A stretch of DNA of 63,616 nt from Pseudoalteromonas sp. G4. GTDB taxonomy: Bacteria > Pseudomonadota > Gammaproteobacteria > Enterobacterales > Alteromonadaceae. Shown here in pieces: positions 27,665-37,523 of the stretch. Under the pieces are notes generated by a model. That model saw nothing but the letters and a program-made list of their open reading frames with translations, made no database searches and was not told the origin of the DNA. Each line of letters begins with the position of its first letter. The first letter of the stretch is position 1. The DNA lies in assembly GCF_028875915.1 (NCBI RefSeq), contig NZ_JAPEHW010000015.1, positions 1 through 63,616 on the forward strand. Direction: 5' to 3'. The position numbers and the translations under genes are program-made.

Positions 27665-27808
27665 ATGGAGGCGCTACAAAAAGTGATGAGCTCTACACAA
27701 ATGCATTGGTGTAGTGAATTCTGTAACGCAGTGAGCACTAAAAAGCACAATTCACAAATTGAAGTGTTATTTGGTTTATATACTCATGGTTTGCTTGCTG
27801 AAGACTAA
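27665..27808 (+). CDS. Possible 47-residue orphan ORF
   Basis: ATG at 27665 opens a 47-codon frame ending at TAA 27806-27808, with the protein starting MEALQKVMSSTQMHWC and ending in FGLYTHGLLAED. No Shine-Dalgarno is convincing and no family is recognised. It sits in the gap just outside the defence island and could be a remnant of a longer gene or chance. Confidence 0.2.
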   Translation: MEALQKVMSSTQMHWCSEFCNAVSTKKHNSQIEVLFGLYTHGLLAED

Positions 27809-28363
27809 AATATAGATACGGCTTTTTCTCCAAGAACTAAGCCCTTAGTCAATTAATTTTACCTAACGCTAATTTAAAGTAACTATTTCTTGTTTTTACT
27901 TTGAAAATTAGCGTTCTAATTTTCAAAACTTACCTTTATCTCACTTGTTCATTTCTTTGTTTTGCATAAATTGAGCAATTATTGTGTGAAATAACCCTGC
28001 TTTTATTACAGTTATTAGTCAAAATGATTACTTAATTGTGAAAATTCGTAAACACGATAGATTTAAAAAGAATAGACCTTTTTATTTTGGTTATATGCTT
28101 GAGTTTGCTTACTTTGCAAGAGAATAAATTAAATTTACCTATTGTTTACATATGTACCTGATTGGGGTTCCTAATACTTGTTGCCTAGTTTGAATGTGCT
28201 AGTAAAAAGGTATTTAAATTAACCTAAGCTTATGTTTAATGGTGGTTATTTTGTTTTTGTTGGCTTTTGAGTGGTGTTGTTGCTCTAATTTCATTAATTG
28301 TTAATCATGTGTTATCACTAATGGGGTCGAAAGACAGTTAGCTAAATTCCATTAGGGGGAAGT
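27809..28363. promoter_or_regulatory. Non-coding gap with competing inverted repeats, upstream of the chitin cluster
   Basis: This AT-rich stretch carries no convincing gene. A perfect 12-bp inverted repeat, TTTGAAAATTAG (27900-27911) and CTAATTTTCAAA (27916-27927) with a CGTT loop, overlaps another perfect pair: AACGCTAATTT (27865-27875) with AAATTAGCGTT (27905-27915). The two hairpins exclude each other. The right part must hold the promoter of the first chitinase gene, whose ATG follows a strong AGGGGGAAG site. Confidence 0.5.
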
Positions 28364-31300
28364 ATGAGTAACAAAACAATCGGCAAGCGCTTATTTAAAA
28401 TGAGTGTTTTGTCGTTAGCTGTTTCTGGGTGGGCAGCCCAAGCAGCGGTTGATTGCAGCAATATTGCCGAATGGCAATCGGGCGTGGCGTATACTGGCGG
28501 GCAGCAAGTACAAAAAGCCAATACCGCTTATGAAGCAAAGTGGTGGACACAGGCAGACCCTGTAACACATTCTGGGCAATACCAAGAATGGAAAAACCTA
28601 GGTGCATGTAGCGATGGCCAACAAAACCAAGCGCCATTGGCTGAAGTTTTATCACCTATGAGTGGTAGTTCTTTTACTGAAGGTGACAGCGTTGTCATTG
28701 AGGCGCAAGCATCAGATAGCGACGGTACAGTGGCTAAACTAGAAGTGTTGATTGATGGGGCTGCAATTGCAACGCTAGCGCAAGCACCTTACACAACTAG
28801 TTGGGTAGCAGTGAAAGGGCAGCATCAAATTAGTGTGCGCGCAACCGATGACAAAGGCGCTGAAACTGTATCTGCGGCAACCAGCATCAGCGTGGCAGAA
28901 GTAGTGCCAGACAACTATGCGCCAACGGCAGGTATTACAAGCAATGCGGGTTCTAATTCTGTTAATTTGAATGACAGCGTTGTCTTAAATTTAACCAGTA
29001 GCGATCAAGACGGCACTGTTGTAGGCCTAGAGCTATTTCAAGATGGAGTTTCGGTTCTACAAGTTGCTGGCGCAAGTGGCAGTTATACGTTTAATGCAAC
29101 TACGTTAGGCAATACGCAATTTAGCCTAGTAGCAACCGATGATAAAGACGCAGTGTCACAAGCCGCAGTATTAAGTTTACGTGTTGTTGATAACACCACA
29201 GGCCCAGACGATCGCGATGCATGTAAACCAGAAGGGCTTTACCAAACACCGGGTGTAAATACGCCTTACTGTACTATTTACGATGCCGATGGCCGTGAAG
29301 ATATGGGTGCCGATCACCCACGTCGTGTAATTGGTTATTTCACTAGTTGGCGAAATGGTGCCAATGGTCAGCCGTCTTACCTAGTGGATGATATTCCATG
29401 GGATAAAATCACTCATATTAACTATGCGTTTGCCCATGTTGATGCAAACAACAAGGTATCAATTGGCGATCCAAATGCTGCGGGTAATGCGGCAACCAAT
29501 ATGGAATGGCCTGGTGTTGAAGGTGCCGAGCTTGATCCAAGCTTGCCATACAAAGGTCACTTCAATTTACTGAATAAATACAAAAAACTGTATCCAGACG
29601 TTAAAACACTGATCTCTGTGGGTGGTTGGGCAGAAACAGGTGGTTACTTTGACGTAAGCGGCAACCGTGTTGCTAGCGGTGGTTTCTACACCATGACAAC
29701 CAACGCAGATGGTTCAATTAACACGGCAGGCATTAACGCATTTGCGAAAAGCGCCGTTGAATTTATTGAAAAATATGGCTTCGATGGTGTTGATATTGAC
29801 TACGAATACCCATCATCAATGAATGATTCAGGTCACCCTGATGATTTCCCAATTTCAAATGCACGCCGTGCAGGGTTAAATGCCTCTTACCAAGTGTTAA
29901 TGAAAACATTGCGTGAAGAGCTTGATAAAGCAGGTGAACTCGCAGGTAAACACTACATGCTTACCATTGCATCACCGTCATCAGGTTATTTACTGCGTGG
30001 TATGGAAACGTTCCAAGTTACTAAATATCTCGATTACGTAAACATCATGTCTTACGACTTACACGGTGCATGGAACGACCACGTTGGTCACAATGCAGCA
30101 CTTTACGATACTGGCCTAGACTCAGAGCTTGCGCAGTGGAATGTGTATGGCACTAAAGAGTTTGAAGGTATTGGCTATTTAAATACCGATTGGGCGGTTA
30201 CGTATTTCCGCGGTGGTTTAAGCGCAGGTCGCATCAACATTGGTGTGCCGTACTATACCCGTGGTTTTAAAGACGTATCGGGTGGCGAAAACGGTTTATG
30301 GGGGCGCGCTGCGTTACCGAACCAAGCTGATTGTGCCAAAGGTACTGGCGTAGGTGAGAAAAACAAATGTGGTAACGGTGCAGTTGGCATCGACAACATG
30401 TGGCATGACCTAGACGAAAACGGTAACGAAATGCCAGCAGGCAGCAACCCGTTATGGCATGTTAAAAACCTACAAAATGGCATTTTACCTAGCTACTTAG
30501 CAGACTATGGTTTAGATCCAGCTAACGATCCAACTGATAAGCTAGTAGGCACTTACACTCGTCATTACGACTCAGTGGCAGTAGCGCCTTGGCTTTGGAA
30601 TGCTGATAAAAACGTGTTCCTATCAATCGAAGATGAAGAGTCAATGGGCACTAAAGTTGATTATGTTATCAACAAAGGGCTTGGCGGCATCATGTTCTGG
30701 GAACTGGCTGGTGACTTTGATTACGATAGCGTTAAAAAAGAGTACTTTATGGGCTCTACCATGACGTCACTTGCGTACAACAAGTTTGCACAGGCGGCTT
30801 CTAAGTACGACATCAACAAAGGTGAAAAAACGCATCAATTACCCGCTGAAGCAGTTGACGTAAGCTTTGTGGTAAAAGACTTCCCAATTGGTGACGACAA
30901 CTACCCAATTGCACCAACCTTTAGCTTTACCAATAACTCAAATATTGATTTGAGCGGTGCAAAAGTATCGTTTGATGTGCCAGTAGCAACCTCTGCTATT
31001 TTCAAATCAAACTGGAATGCACAAGAAAAGCTGGGCATGGCAGTTGAGGTTAATCGCTCGAACGCTGCGGGCAACAACATTGGCGGCTTTGAAAACGAGT
31101 TCCACCGTTTCTCAATCTCATTTGTTAACGAATGGGGCGGTGCAGCTAAATCGTTTGCGCCGGGCGAAACCATTAATGCGCAAGTAATGTATTACATGCC
31201 AATTACTGGCCCAGTAAACCTTGTATTTGAAAAAGATGGCAAGCAATACGCCGCTAAATTTGAATACCCACACCTTCCAGAGGCAACGCCAGGTAACGGT

Positions 31301-31525
31301 GGTGGCACAGGCGGTGGTAATACCGATACCTGTGAGGGTGTCGCAGTAGCTGATATTCCAGTGTATCCAAACTTCCCTCGTACTGATTGGGCGGGCAACC
31401 CGTCGCACGCTTCAGGCGGTGACTTAATGATTGATGGCGCATCGACTGCGGTTTACAAAGCCAAGTGGTGGACATCAACCGAGCCTGGCAAATCTGCCGA
31501 TTGGGATAGCGTTTGTACGTTATAA
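28364..31525 (+). CDS. Secreted GH18 chitinase with chitin-binding domains
   Basis: A 1053-residue secreted chitinase. Domains in order: signal peptide (about 1-27, cut after AAQA), CBM5/12-like chitin-binding domain (about 30-83, with YEAKWWTQ), two Ig-like domains (about 90-275), a GH18 barrel (about 310-800) with DGVDIDYE (D474-E481, catalytic E481), an uncharacterised beta-rich region, a Gly/Thr linker and a final chitin-binding-like segment with YKAKWWTS. It cuts beta-1,4 linkages in chitin outside the cell. It is first of three co-directional chitin genes; a hairpin without T-run lies between it and the LPMO gene. Having WW-type binding modules at both ends suggests action on crystalline chitin. 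It differs in architecture from the ChiA-type enzyme at 33.2 kb. Confidence 0.92.
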   Translation: MSNKTIGKRLFKMSVLSLAVSGWAAQAAVDCSNIAEWQSGVAYTGGQQVQKANTAYEAKWWTQADPVTHSGQYQEWKNLGACSDGQQNQAPLAEVLSPMSGSSFTEGDSVVIEAQASDSDGTVAKLEVLIDGAAIATLAQAPYTTSWVAVKGQHQISVRATDDKGAETVSAATSISVAEVVPDNYAPTAGITSNAGSNSVNLNDSVVLNLTSSDQDGTVVGLELFQDGVSVLQVAGASGSYTFNATTLGNTQFSLVATDDKDAVSQAAVLSLRVVDNTTGPDDRDACKPEGLYQTPGVNTPYCTIYDADGREDMGADHPRRVIGYFTSWRNGANGQPSYLVDDIPWDKITHINYAFAHVDANNKVSIGDPNAAGNAATNMEWPGVEGAELDPSLPYKGHFNLLNKYKKLYPDVKTLISVGGWAETGGYFDVSGNRVASGGFYTMTTNADGSINTAGINAFAKSAVEFIEKYGFDGVDIDYEYPSSMNDSGHPDDFPISNARRAGLNASYQVLMKTLREELDKAGELAGKHYMLTIASPSSGYLLRGMETFQVTKYLDYVNIMSYDLHGAWNDHVGHNAALYDTGLDSELAQWNVYGTKEFEGIGYLNTDWAVTYFRGGLSAGRINIGVPYYTRGFKDVSGGENGLWGRAALPNQADCAKGTGVGEKNKCGNGAVGIDNMWHDLDENGNEMPAGSNPLWHVKNLQNGILPSYLADYGLDPANDPTDKLVGTYTRHYDSVAVAPWLWNADKNVFLSIEDEESMGTKVDYVINKGLGGIMFWELAGDFDYDSVKKEYFMGSTMTSLAYNKFAQAASKYDINKGEKTHQLPAEAVDVSFVVKDFPIGDDNYPIAPTFSFTNNSNIDLSGAKVSFDVPVATSAIFKSNWNAQEKLGMAVEVNRSNAAGNNIGGFENEFHRFSISFVNEWGGAAKSFAPGETINAQVMYYMPITGPVNLVFEKDGKQYAAKFEYPHLPEATPGNGGGTGGGNTDTCEGVAVADIPVYPNFPRTDWAGNPSHASGGDLMIDGASTAVYKAKWWTSTEPGKSADWDSVCTL

Positions 31526-31534
31526 ACCAGCCTA

Positions 31535-31555
31535 TGTGAGGCCTTGCGCCTCACA
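31535..31555 (+). other. Stem-loop between chitinase and LPMO genes
   Basis: A perfect 8-bp stem, TGTGAGGC (31535-31542) and GCCTCACA (31548-31555), has a 5-base loop. There is no T-run, so it is more probably an mRNA processing or stabilising structure than a terminator. It ends five bases before the LPMO ribosome site. Confidence 0.6.
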
Positions 31556-31569
31556 GTTTGGAGAACATT

Positions 31570-33147
31570 ATGAATACTAAATTTACTTTAAGTGTGTTGT
31601 CTGGCTCGGTGCTTTTAGCGTGCGCAACGGCATCGCTAAATGTAAGTGCACATGGCTACATGGATAGCCCAAAAGCGCGTCAGGCATTTTGCCAAGCGCA
31701 GGGCGGATATTGGTGGCCAGCTGATGGCAGCAATATTCCAAATTTGGCGTGTCGCGCGGCATTTTTAGAATCAGGCCATGTGCAGTTTATTCAAGAGCAT
31801 GAATTTGCTGTAAATACGCCTGATTACCTAAACCAAGCTGCGGTTGAAGCCAATGTGCCAAATGGCACTTTGTGTGCCGCGGGCAGTGCAGAAAAACGCG
31901 GTATGGATTTACCTTCACCCCATTGGCAAAAAACCGTGGTTACGCCAAATGCTAATGGTGATATTCAAATTCGCTACCGTGCAACTACGCCACACAACCC
32001 GAGCTTTTGGCAGTTTTACTTAACCAAACCGGGTTTTAACCCTGCTACCGATACCCTTACTTGGCAAAATATTGAGCTTATTCAAAGCCACGACAATATT
32101 GAGTTTGTGAAAGACCCAGATGGTAAACGCTATTACGAAATGAGCGTAGCTATTCCAGCTGATCGTAGTGGCGATGCCGTGCTTTACAGCCGTTGGCAGC
32201 GTGTTGATGTGGTAGGTGAAGGCTTTTATAACTGTAGCGATATTGTTATTGAGCGCGACACTGTAATCCCAACTGATTGGTTTGCGCTAGGTTACTTTGT
32301 CCGCCAAGGGCAAGATGCAGTCGCAGGCGATAGCGTACATGTGCGTTTATTTGATGCGACCGGCAACGAAGTTGTAAATCAGCTATTTGCTGTAACTGCT
32401 GAAAACCAAGCTACTTGGCAAAGCGATCTCGCACAAAAGCTTAACCTTGATTACGCCAGCGAAATGCAAGTAGGTGTTAAAAACAGCGCAGGCGAAATTG
32501 TATTTGATGATGCAAATTTAGCGTCTAACCAAGTATTTGCGACGTCAAGTGATCACAGTTTTGCATTATCAATCATTTCAGCGCCTGAAAACACAGCCCC
32601 TCAGGTACACCAAGTTTCACCTGTGAGTATGGATGAAGGCACGCAAACACTTGTGCACGTGCACGCGTTTGACGATGAAAACGACCCACTTACGTACCAA
32701 TTTACGGTGCCAAGTGAGTTTACCTACTCTGTTGATGGGCCGAACTTAACGCTGGTTGCACCAAGCGTAACGGCAGCCACAAACTTTACCGTAAATGTAA
32801 CGGTGTCTGATGGCAAATTATCAACGCCATCAAGCTTCACTGTGACGGTAAACGATGTGGTTGTTAACCCTGATGTGCCGGCATGGGATGCCAACAAAGC
32901 CTATAACGCAGGTGAAAAAGCAAGCTACCAAGGCAAGGTTTATAAAGCCAAGTGGTGGGTAAAAGGCGAAACACCTGATTCCAGCAGCGCATGGGAGCTA
33001 GAAACACCCTCTCAAGGTGATGCTTGGCAAGTGGGTAAGGCTTATTCGGCAGGCGATACCGTAACTCACAACAGTCAAAAATACCAAGCACGCTGGTGGA
33101 CGCAAGGCGAAGAGCCGGGCACAGCTGCCGTGTGGCAACAACTTTAA
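31570..33147 (+). CDS. Chitin-active lytic polysaccharide monooxygenase (AA10)
   Basis: A 525-residue secreted LPMO that breaks crystalline chitin by oxidation, using copper. After a signal peptide (1-27) the mature protein begins with His28 (AHGYMDSP), the first histidine-brace ligand; H142 in TTPHNPSFWQFYLTK is the second. A middle domain of the GbpA type, a cadherin/Ig-like domain (about 340-430) and two C-terminal CBM5/12 domains (with YKAKWWVK and YQARWWTQ) follow. A TTG at 31558 extends the frame, but ATG 31570 is preceded by GGAG and starts a proper signal peptide. It lies between two chitinases and probably shares their transcript. Confidence 0.93.
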   Translation: MNTKFTLSVLSGSVLLACATASLNVSAHGYMDSPKARQAFCQAQGGYWWPADGSNIPNLACRAAFLESGHVQFIQEHEFAVNTPDYLNQAAVEANVPNGTLCAAGSAEKRGMDLPSPHWQKTVVTPNANGDIQIRYRATTPHNPSFWQFYLTKPGFNPATDTLTWQNIELIQSHDNIEFVKDPDGKRYYEMSVAIPADRSGDAVLYSRWQRVDVVGEGFYNCSDIVIERDTVIPTDWFALGYFVRQGQDAVAGDSVHVRLFDATGNEVVNQLFAVTAENQATWQSDLAQKLNLDYASEMQVGVKNSAGEIVFDDANLASNQVFATSSDHSFALSIISAPENTAPQVHQVSPVSMDEGTQTLVHVHAFDDENDPLTYQFTVPSEFTYSVDGPNLTLVAPSVTAATNFTVNVTVSDGKLSTPSSFTVTVNDVVVNPDVPAWDANKAYNAGEKASYQGKVYKAKWWVKGETPDSSSAWELETPSQGDAWQVGKAYSAGDTVTHNSQKYQARWWTQGEEPGTAAVWQQL

Positions 33148-33161
33148 CCCGTTACCCCTTG

Positions 33162-33199
33162 CCGCAACGGCGGCTAGGTTTCGGTCGTTGCGGTTTTTT
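33162..33199 (+). terminator. Intrinsic terminator or attenuator between LPMO and second chitinase
   Basis: A stem CCGCAACG (33162-33169) and CGTTGCGG (33186-33193) with a 16-base loop is followed by six T. It lies only 24 bases before the next ATG, so it may set a lower level of read-through into the second chitinase gene or separate two transcripts. Confidence 0.75.
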
Positions 33200-33222
33200 A
33201 ATAAATTTAAGAGAACATAATT

Positions 33223-35832
33223 ATGATTAAAAAGTTATCTCTAGCAGTTGCAGCTGCGCTTTGTTCAGGACAAGCATTCGCTGCACCTTCAGCTCCAAGC
33301 ATTAGCTGGGAAGATCAAAAATATTCGTTTGTTGATGTCAATATCGACGGACAAGGTTCATACAAGTCGCTTGTTACCCGCAAAGACGTGGTTGATATTG
33401 CGATTAAATGGAATTCGTGGAGTGGTGATGGTGGCGATGGCTACAAGGTAAAATTTGATGGTGTTGTCGTAAACGAAGGCAGTCTGCCTGCGGGTACTAA
33501 GTCGGGCACTATTACTTTCCCTTACACTAAGTCGGGTCGTCATCAAATGACCTTGGAGTTGTGTGAAGGCACTACCTGTGCTGCAAGTGCACCAAAAGCG
33601 ATTGTGATTGCAGACACAGACGGTGGTCACTTAGATCCATTACCAATGAATGTTGATCCAAACAATGGCAACTATGGCACATCGCCAGATACAGTTGTCG
33701 GCGCGTATTTTGTAGAGTGGGGCATTTATGGCCGTGACTTTGATGTAACCAAAGTGCCAGGCCAAAACTTAACGCATATCTTGTATGGTTTCATTCCAAT
33801 TTGTGGCGCGAACGAGTCATTAAAAGAAATTGAAAACGGTAATAGCTGGCGCGCGTTACAAAAAGCCTGTGCTGACTCACAAGATTATGAAGTGGTTATT
33901 CACGACCCATGGGCGGCAATTCAAAAGTCACTGCCAGGTGTTGATGCAAAAGACCCTATTCGTGGTACCTATTCGCAATTAATGGCGCTGAAACAGCGTT
34001 ACCCAGACTTAAAAATCTTACCATCAGTAGGTGGCTGGACATTGTCTGACCCCTTCCATGCTTTCACTGAAAAAGCAAACCGCGATGTGTTTGTGGCGTC
34101 GATGAAAGAGTTCTTAAAAACATGGAAATTCTACGATGGTGTGGATATTGACTGGGAATTCCCAGGTGGTGGCGGCCCTAATCCAAACCTTGGCGACCCA
34201 GCAAAAGATGGCCAAGCTTACATTGATTTAATGAAAGAGCTGCGCGCAATGCTAAATGAGCTAGAAGCGGAAGTGGGCAAACCGTATCAATTAACCTCGG
34301 CTATCGGCATGGGTTACGACAAAATTGAAGACGTAAACTACCCGCAAGCGGCGCAGTATATGGATTACATCTTTGCTATGACTTACGACTTCTATGGTGG
34401 TTGGAACAATGTAACAGGCCACCAAACGGCGCTATATTGTGGCAGCCATATGAGTGTTGGTGAGTGTGATGGCACAGGCCTTGATGATAAAGGCGAACCG
34501 CGTAAAGGCCCAGCTTATACCGCTGATAACGGCATTCAACTGCTACTACAACAAGGTGTAGAGCCAGGCAAAATTGTACTTGGTACAGCAATGTATGGCC
34601 GTGGTTGGGAAGGTGTATACCCAGCAAACTCAAGCGATGGCACTAACCCAATGACAGCACCGGGTAACGGCAAGCTAACTGGTACATCTGCACAAGGTGT
34701 ATGGGAAGCAGGTGTTATTGATTATAAAGGCATTAAAGCCCATATGATTGGCGCGGCTGAAACTGGCATCAACGGCTTTGAAGTTGGTTATGATGAAGTG
34801 GCTGAAGGTGCTTATGTTTGGAATAAATCAACAGGTAAATTAATTACTTACGATAGCCCGCGTTCAGTAAAAGCCAAAGGCCAGTATGCGCGTAATTTAG
34901 GCCTTGCAGGTTTATTCGCGTGGGAAATTGACGCAGATAACGGCGATATTTTAAATGCAATGCACGAAGGCTTAGGCGTTGTAGGTGGCAATACTAAACC
35001 TGTGGTATCAGTACCGGGTGTAACGACGGTTAAATCAGGTGAAAGTGTTGTACTTTCAGCAACGGCAAGTGACCGCGATAACGACCCACTAACGTACAGC
35101 TGGACAGGTGATGCAGCCTTAGCTCTTTCAGGTGTTAATACAGACACAGTATCAATTGCTGCGCCAACGGTAACGCAAGATACTGATTACACCGTTACAG
35201 TGGCCGTATCAGACGGTACAGACACAGTAACTAAATCAGCGATTATTCGTGTGGTTTCAGATGTTGTCGTAATTAACGAACCGCCTGTGGTTTCGCCAAT
35301 CGCTAACGAAACAGTGGAAGAAGGTAAATCGGTAGCGGTAAGCGTATCGGCAAGCGATGCTGACGGCGATACTCTAAGCTATAGCTGGAATGTACCAACT
35401 GGTTTAACACTTTCAGGAAGTGGCGCAAATGTATCACTTGCTGCTGGTGAAGTAACAGCAGATACCAACTACACAGTGTCTGTTACTGTGTCGGATGGTA
35501 CTGATGAAGTTACAGAAAGCTTTACAGTAACAGTGACAAATGTTGATGCTGGTGGCACTACAACTTGGAATGCCGATGCTATCTACACAGGTGGCGATAC
35601 TGTGCTTTACAACGGTGTTGAATACAAAGCGAAGTGGTGGACACAAGGTGACCGCCCTGATCTTGGCGGCCCTTGGGAAGAAGTGATCCCAAATGACGGC
35701 CAAGTCCGCGCATGGCGTGCAGACCTTGTTTACAACTCAGGTGACAAGGTAACTCACAACAACGAAACATACACAGCTAAATGGTGGACCAAAGGCGAAG
35801 AGCCAGGCGTTGCAGCTGTTTGGGCAAAGTAA
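33223..35832 (+). CDS. chiA: Secreted ChiA-type GH18 chitinase
   Basis: An 869-residue secreted chitinase resembling Serratia ChiA at its N-terminus. Domains: signal peptide (1-20, ending AFA), ChitinaseA N-terminal FnIII-like domain (about 25-130), GH18 barrel (about 160-590) with DGVDIDWE (D305-E312, catalytic E312) and YDFYGGW, two PKD/cadherin-like domains (about 600-780) and two C-terminal CBM5/12 domains with YKAKWWTQ and YTAKWWTK. ChiA enzymes work processively from chain ends and complement LPMO attack, which matches its position after the LPMO gene. The C-terminal module set is almost the same as in the LPMO, suggesting module shuffling. A strong terminator follows. Confidence 0.93.
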   Translation: MIKKLSLAVAAALCSGQAFAAPSAPSISWEDQKYSFVDVNIDGQGSYKSLVTRKDVVDIAIKWNSWSGDGGDGYKVKFDGVVVNEGSLPAGTKSGTITFPYTKSGRHQMTLELCEGTTCAASAPKAIVIADTDGGHLDPLPMNVDPNNGNYGTSPDTVVGAYFVEWGIYGRDFDVTKVPGQNLTHILYGFIPICGANESLKEIENGNSWRALQKACADSQDYEVVIHDPWAAIQKSLPGVDAKDPIRGTYSQLMALKQRYPDLKILPSVGGWTLSDPFHAFTEKANRDVFVASMKEFLKTWKFYDGVDIDWEFPGGGGPNPNLGDPAKDGQAYIDLMKELRAMLNELEAEVGKPYQLTSAIGMGYDKIEDVNYPQAAQYMDYIFAMTYDFYGGWNNVTGHQTALYCGSHMSVGECDGTGLDDKGEPRKGPAYTADNGIQLLLQQGVEPGKIVLGTAMYGRGWEGVYPANSSDGTNPMTAPGNGKLTGTSAQGVWEAGVIDYKGIKAHMIGAAETGINGFEVGYDEVAEGAYVWNKSTGKLITYDSPRSVKAKGQYARNLGLAGLFAWEIDADNGDILNAMHEGLGVVGGNTKPVVSVPGVTTVKSGESVVLSATASDRDNDPLTYSWTGDAALALSGVNTDTVSIAAPTVTQDTDYTVTVAVSDGTDTVTKSAIIRVVSDVVVINEPPVVSPIANETVEEGKSVAVSVSASDADGDTLSYSWNVPTGLTLSGSGANVSLAAGEVTADTNYTVSVTVSDGTDEVTESFTVTVTNVDAGGTTTWNADAIYTGGDTVLYNGVEYKAKWWTQGDRPDLGGPWEEVIPNDGQVRAWRADLVYNSGDKVTHNNETYTAKWWTKGEEPGVAAVWAK

Positions 35833-35849
35833 GTTTTCAAAATGAGTAA

Positions 35850-35874
35850 AAAGGCAGCTACCGCTGCCTTTTTT
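35850..35874 (+). terminator. Intrinsic terminator of the chitin cluster
   Basis: A stem GGCAGC (35853-35858) and GCTGCC (35863-35868), with flanking A:T pairs and a TACC loop, is followed by six T. It ends the chitinase operon. Confidence 0.9.
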
Positions 35875-35971
35875 ATTTTGCGGCAAAACCCATTGCATAC
35901 TTTTAAGTATTTTTTTACTAGTTAAATCATTAACAACCTAAATGGTTAAATCGATGCCGTAGCCTAGTTGA

Positions 35972-36000
35972 TTCCCTCTCAATTAAGTTTGAGGTATAAT
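35972..36000 (+). promoter_or_regulatory. Probable sigma-70 promoter of rimO
   Basis: A consensus -10 box TATAAT lies at 35995-36000, 39 bases before the rimO ATG. A weak TTCCCT at 35972-35977 is the -35 candidate with a 17-base spacer. The spacer holds an imperfect palindrome (CCTC...GAGG). Confidence 0.6.
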
Positions 36001-36039
36001 CCCCGCCCTTAAATTTCGTGTTTACTGACTAGGGGCTTT

Positions 36040-37452
36040 ATGACAGTCGAACAATTTGATCCAAACAAAACTACGACACTAGAAACGGCTAAAAAAACCA
36101 TTGCGGCACAAGAGAATACGCAGTCGCAATCTGCCGATAAAGGCTCTAAGGTCGGTTTCGTCTCTTTGGGCTGTCCTAAGAACTTAGTTGATTCTGAGCG
36201 TATTCTTACTCAGCTTCGCACCGAAGGTTATGAAGTGGTAAATAGCTACCATGATTCAGACGTGGTGATTGTAAATACCTGTGGCTTTATCGACAGCGCA
36301 GTTCAAGAATCGCTTGATACTATTGGCGAAGCGTTAAAAGAAAACGGCAAAGTAATTGTGACGGGCTGTTTAGGCGCGCGCGAAGATGAAATTCGTGAAG
36401 TACACCCAAATGTTTTAGGCATTACAGGCCCACACTCTTATGAGAATGTGATGGAACATGTACACGAATTTACCACCAAGCCAAAAGCGAACCCGTTCAC
36501 CAGTTTAATTCCTGATCAAGGCGTTAAGTTAACACCTAAGCACTACGCGTATTTAAAAATATCGGAAGGCTGTAATCACCGTTGTACCTTCTGCATCATC
36601 CCATCAATGCGTGGTGATTTAGACTCGCGCCCAATTGGTGATGTGTTATCAGAAGCCGAGCGTTTAAAACAAGCTGGGGTAAAAGAGCTATTGGTAATCA
36701 GTCAAGATACCAGCGCTTACGGTGTTGATGTTAAACATAAAACGGGCTTTTGGAACGGCATGCCAGTGAAAAGCGATATGCTTAATCTATGTCAGGCGCT
36801 TAACAAACTAGGTATTTGGGTGCGTTTACATTACGTTTATCCGTATCCGCATGTGGATAATGTGATCCCACTGATGGCAGAAGGTAAATTATTGCCATAC
36901 TTAGATATTCCATTCCAACATGCAAGCCCAAAAGTGCTTAAACTAATGAAGCGTCCTGGCCAGGCTGAGCGCACGTTAGATCGCATTAAAAAATGGCGTG
37001 AGCTGTGCCCAGAGCTGGTTATTCGTTCTACATTCATTGTTGGTTTCCCAGGTGAAACTGAAGAAGATTTCCAAATTCTGTTAGATTGGCTTGAAGAAGC
37101 ACAACTTGATCGTGTTGGCTGTTTTAAATACTCACCAGTTGAAGGTGCAAAAGCCAATGAAATTGAAGGCCAAGTACCTGAAGATGTAAAACAAGATCGT
37201 TTTGAGCGCTTTATGATCAAGCAACAAGCAATCAGTAAAGCGCGCCTAGCAAAACGTGTTGGTCAAACCATGCAAGTGCTTATCGACGAAGTTGACGAAG
37301 AAGGCGCAATTGGCCGAACTTATGCAGATGCACCTGAAATTGATGGCTTAGTTTACTTAAATGAAGAATTTAATGTAAAACCAGGTGATATTGTGAATGT
37401 TGAAATTAAGCATTCAGATGAATATGACCTTTGGGGCGAAGTGGTTCGCTAG
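36040..37452 (+). CDS. rimO: Ribosomal protein S12 methylthiotransferase
   Basis: A 470-residue radical-SAM enzyme that adds a methylthio group to an aspartate of ribosomal protein S12. The N-terminal UPF0004 domain has [22 protein letters not shown] and VTGCLGA, whose cysteines bind the second Fe-S cluster. The radical-SAM motif is [12 protein letters not shown], and a TRAM domain ends the protein (about 405-470). There is an N-terminal extension of about 35 residues before the conserved start, rich in Thr and Gln. Single-gene unit with its own promoter and terminator. Confidence 0.96.
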   Translation: MTVEQFDPNKTTTLETAKKTIAAQENTQSQSADKGSKVGFVSLGCPKNLVDSERILTQLRTEGYEVVNSYHDSDVVIVNTCGFIDSAVQESLDTIGEALKENGKVIVTGCLGAREDEIREVHPNVLGITGPHSYENVMEHVHEFTTKPKANPFTSLIPDQGVKLTPKHYAYLKISEGCNHRCTFCIIPSMRGDLDSRPIGDVLSEAERLKQAGVKELLVISQDTSAYGVDVKHKTGFWNGMPVKSDMLNLCQALNKLGIWVRLHYVYPYPHVDNVIPLMAEGKLLPYLDIPFQHASPKVLKLMKRPGQAERTLDRIKKWRELCPELVIRSTFIVGFPGETEEDFQILLDWLEEAQLDRVGCFKYSPVEGAKANEIEGQVPEDVKQDRFERFMIKQQAISKARLAKRVGQTMQVLIDEVDEEGAIGRTYADAPEIDGLVYLNEEFNVKPGDIVNVEIKHSDEYDLWGEVVR

Positions 37453-37475
37453 CCAGCAGTAAAATTAAGATATAA

Positions 37476-37499
37476 AAAAGGCCGCAATTGCGGCCTTTT
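37476..37499. terminator. Intrinsic terminator after rimO
   Basis: A stem AAGGCCGC/GCGGCCTT with an AATT loop (37480-37485 with 37490-37495 as the GC core) and A/T runs on both sides. It can serve rimO and, from the other side, the convergent protease gene. Confidence 0.88.
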
Positions 37500-37523
37500 G
37501 TTTGTCTTCAGAGAGGGATCTAA

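Noticed and set aside
27523..27714. Rightward ORF of 63 codons at the island edge
   Set aside because: It is antisense to the better supported 56-residue HTH gene, which is tightly spaced to its operon.
31558..31569. TTG start extending the LPMO by four residues
   Set aside because: The TTG overlaps the GGAG ribosome site of the ATG at 31570, which starts a good signal peptide.
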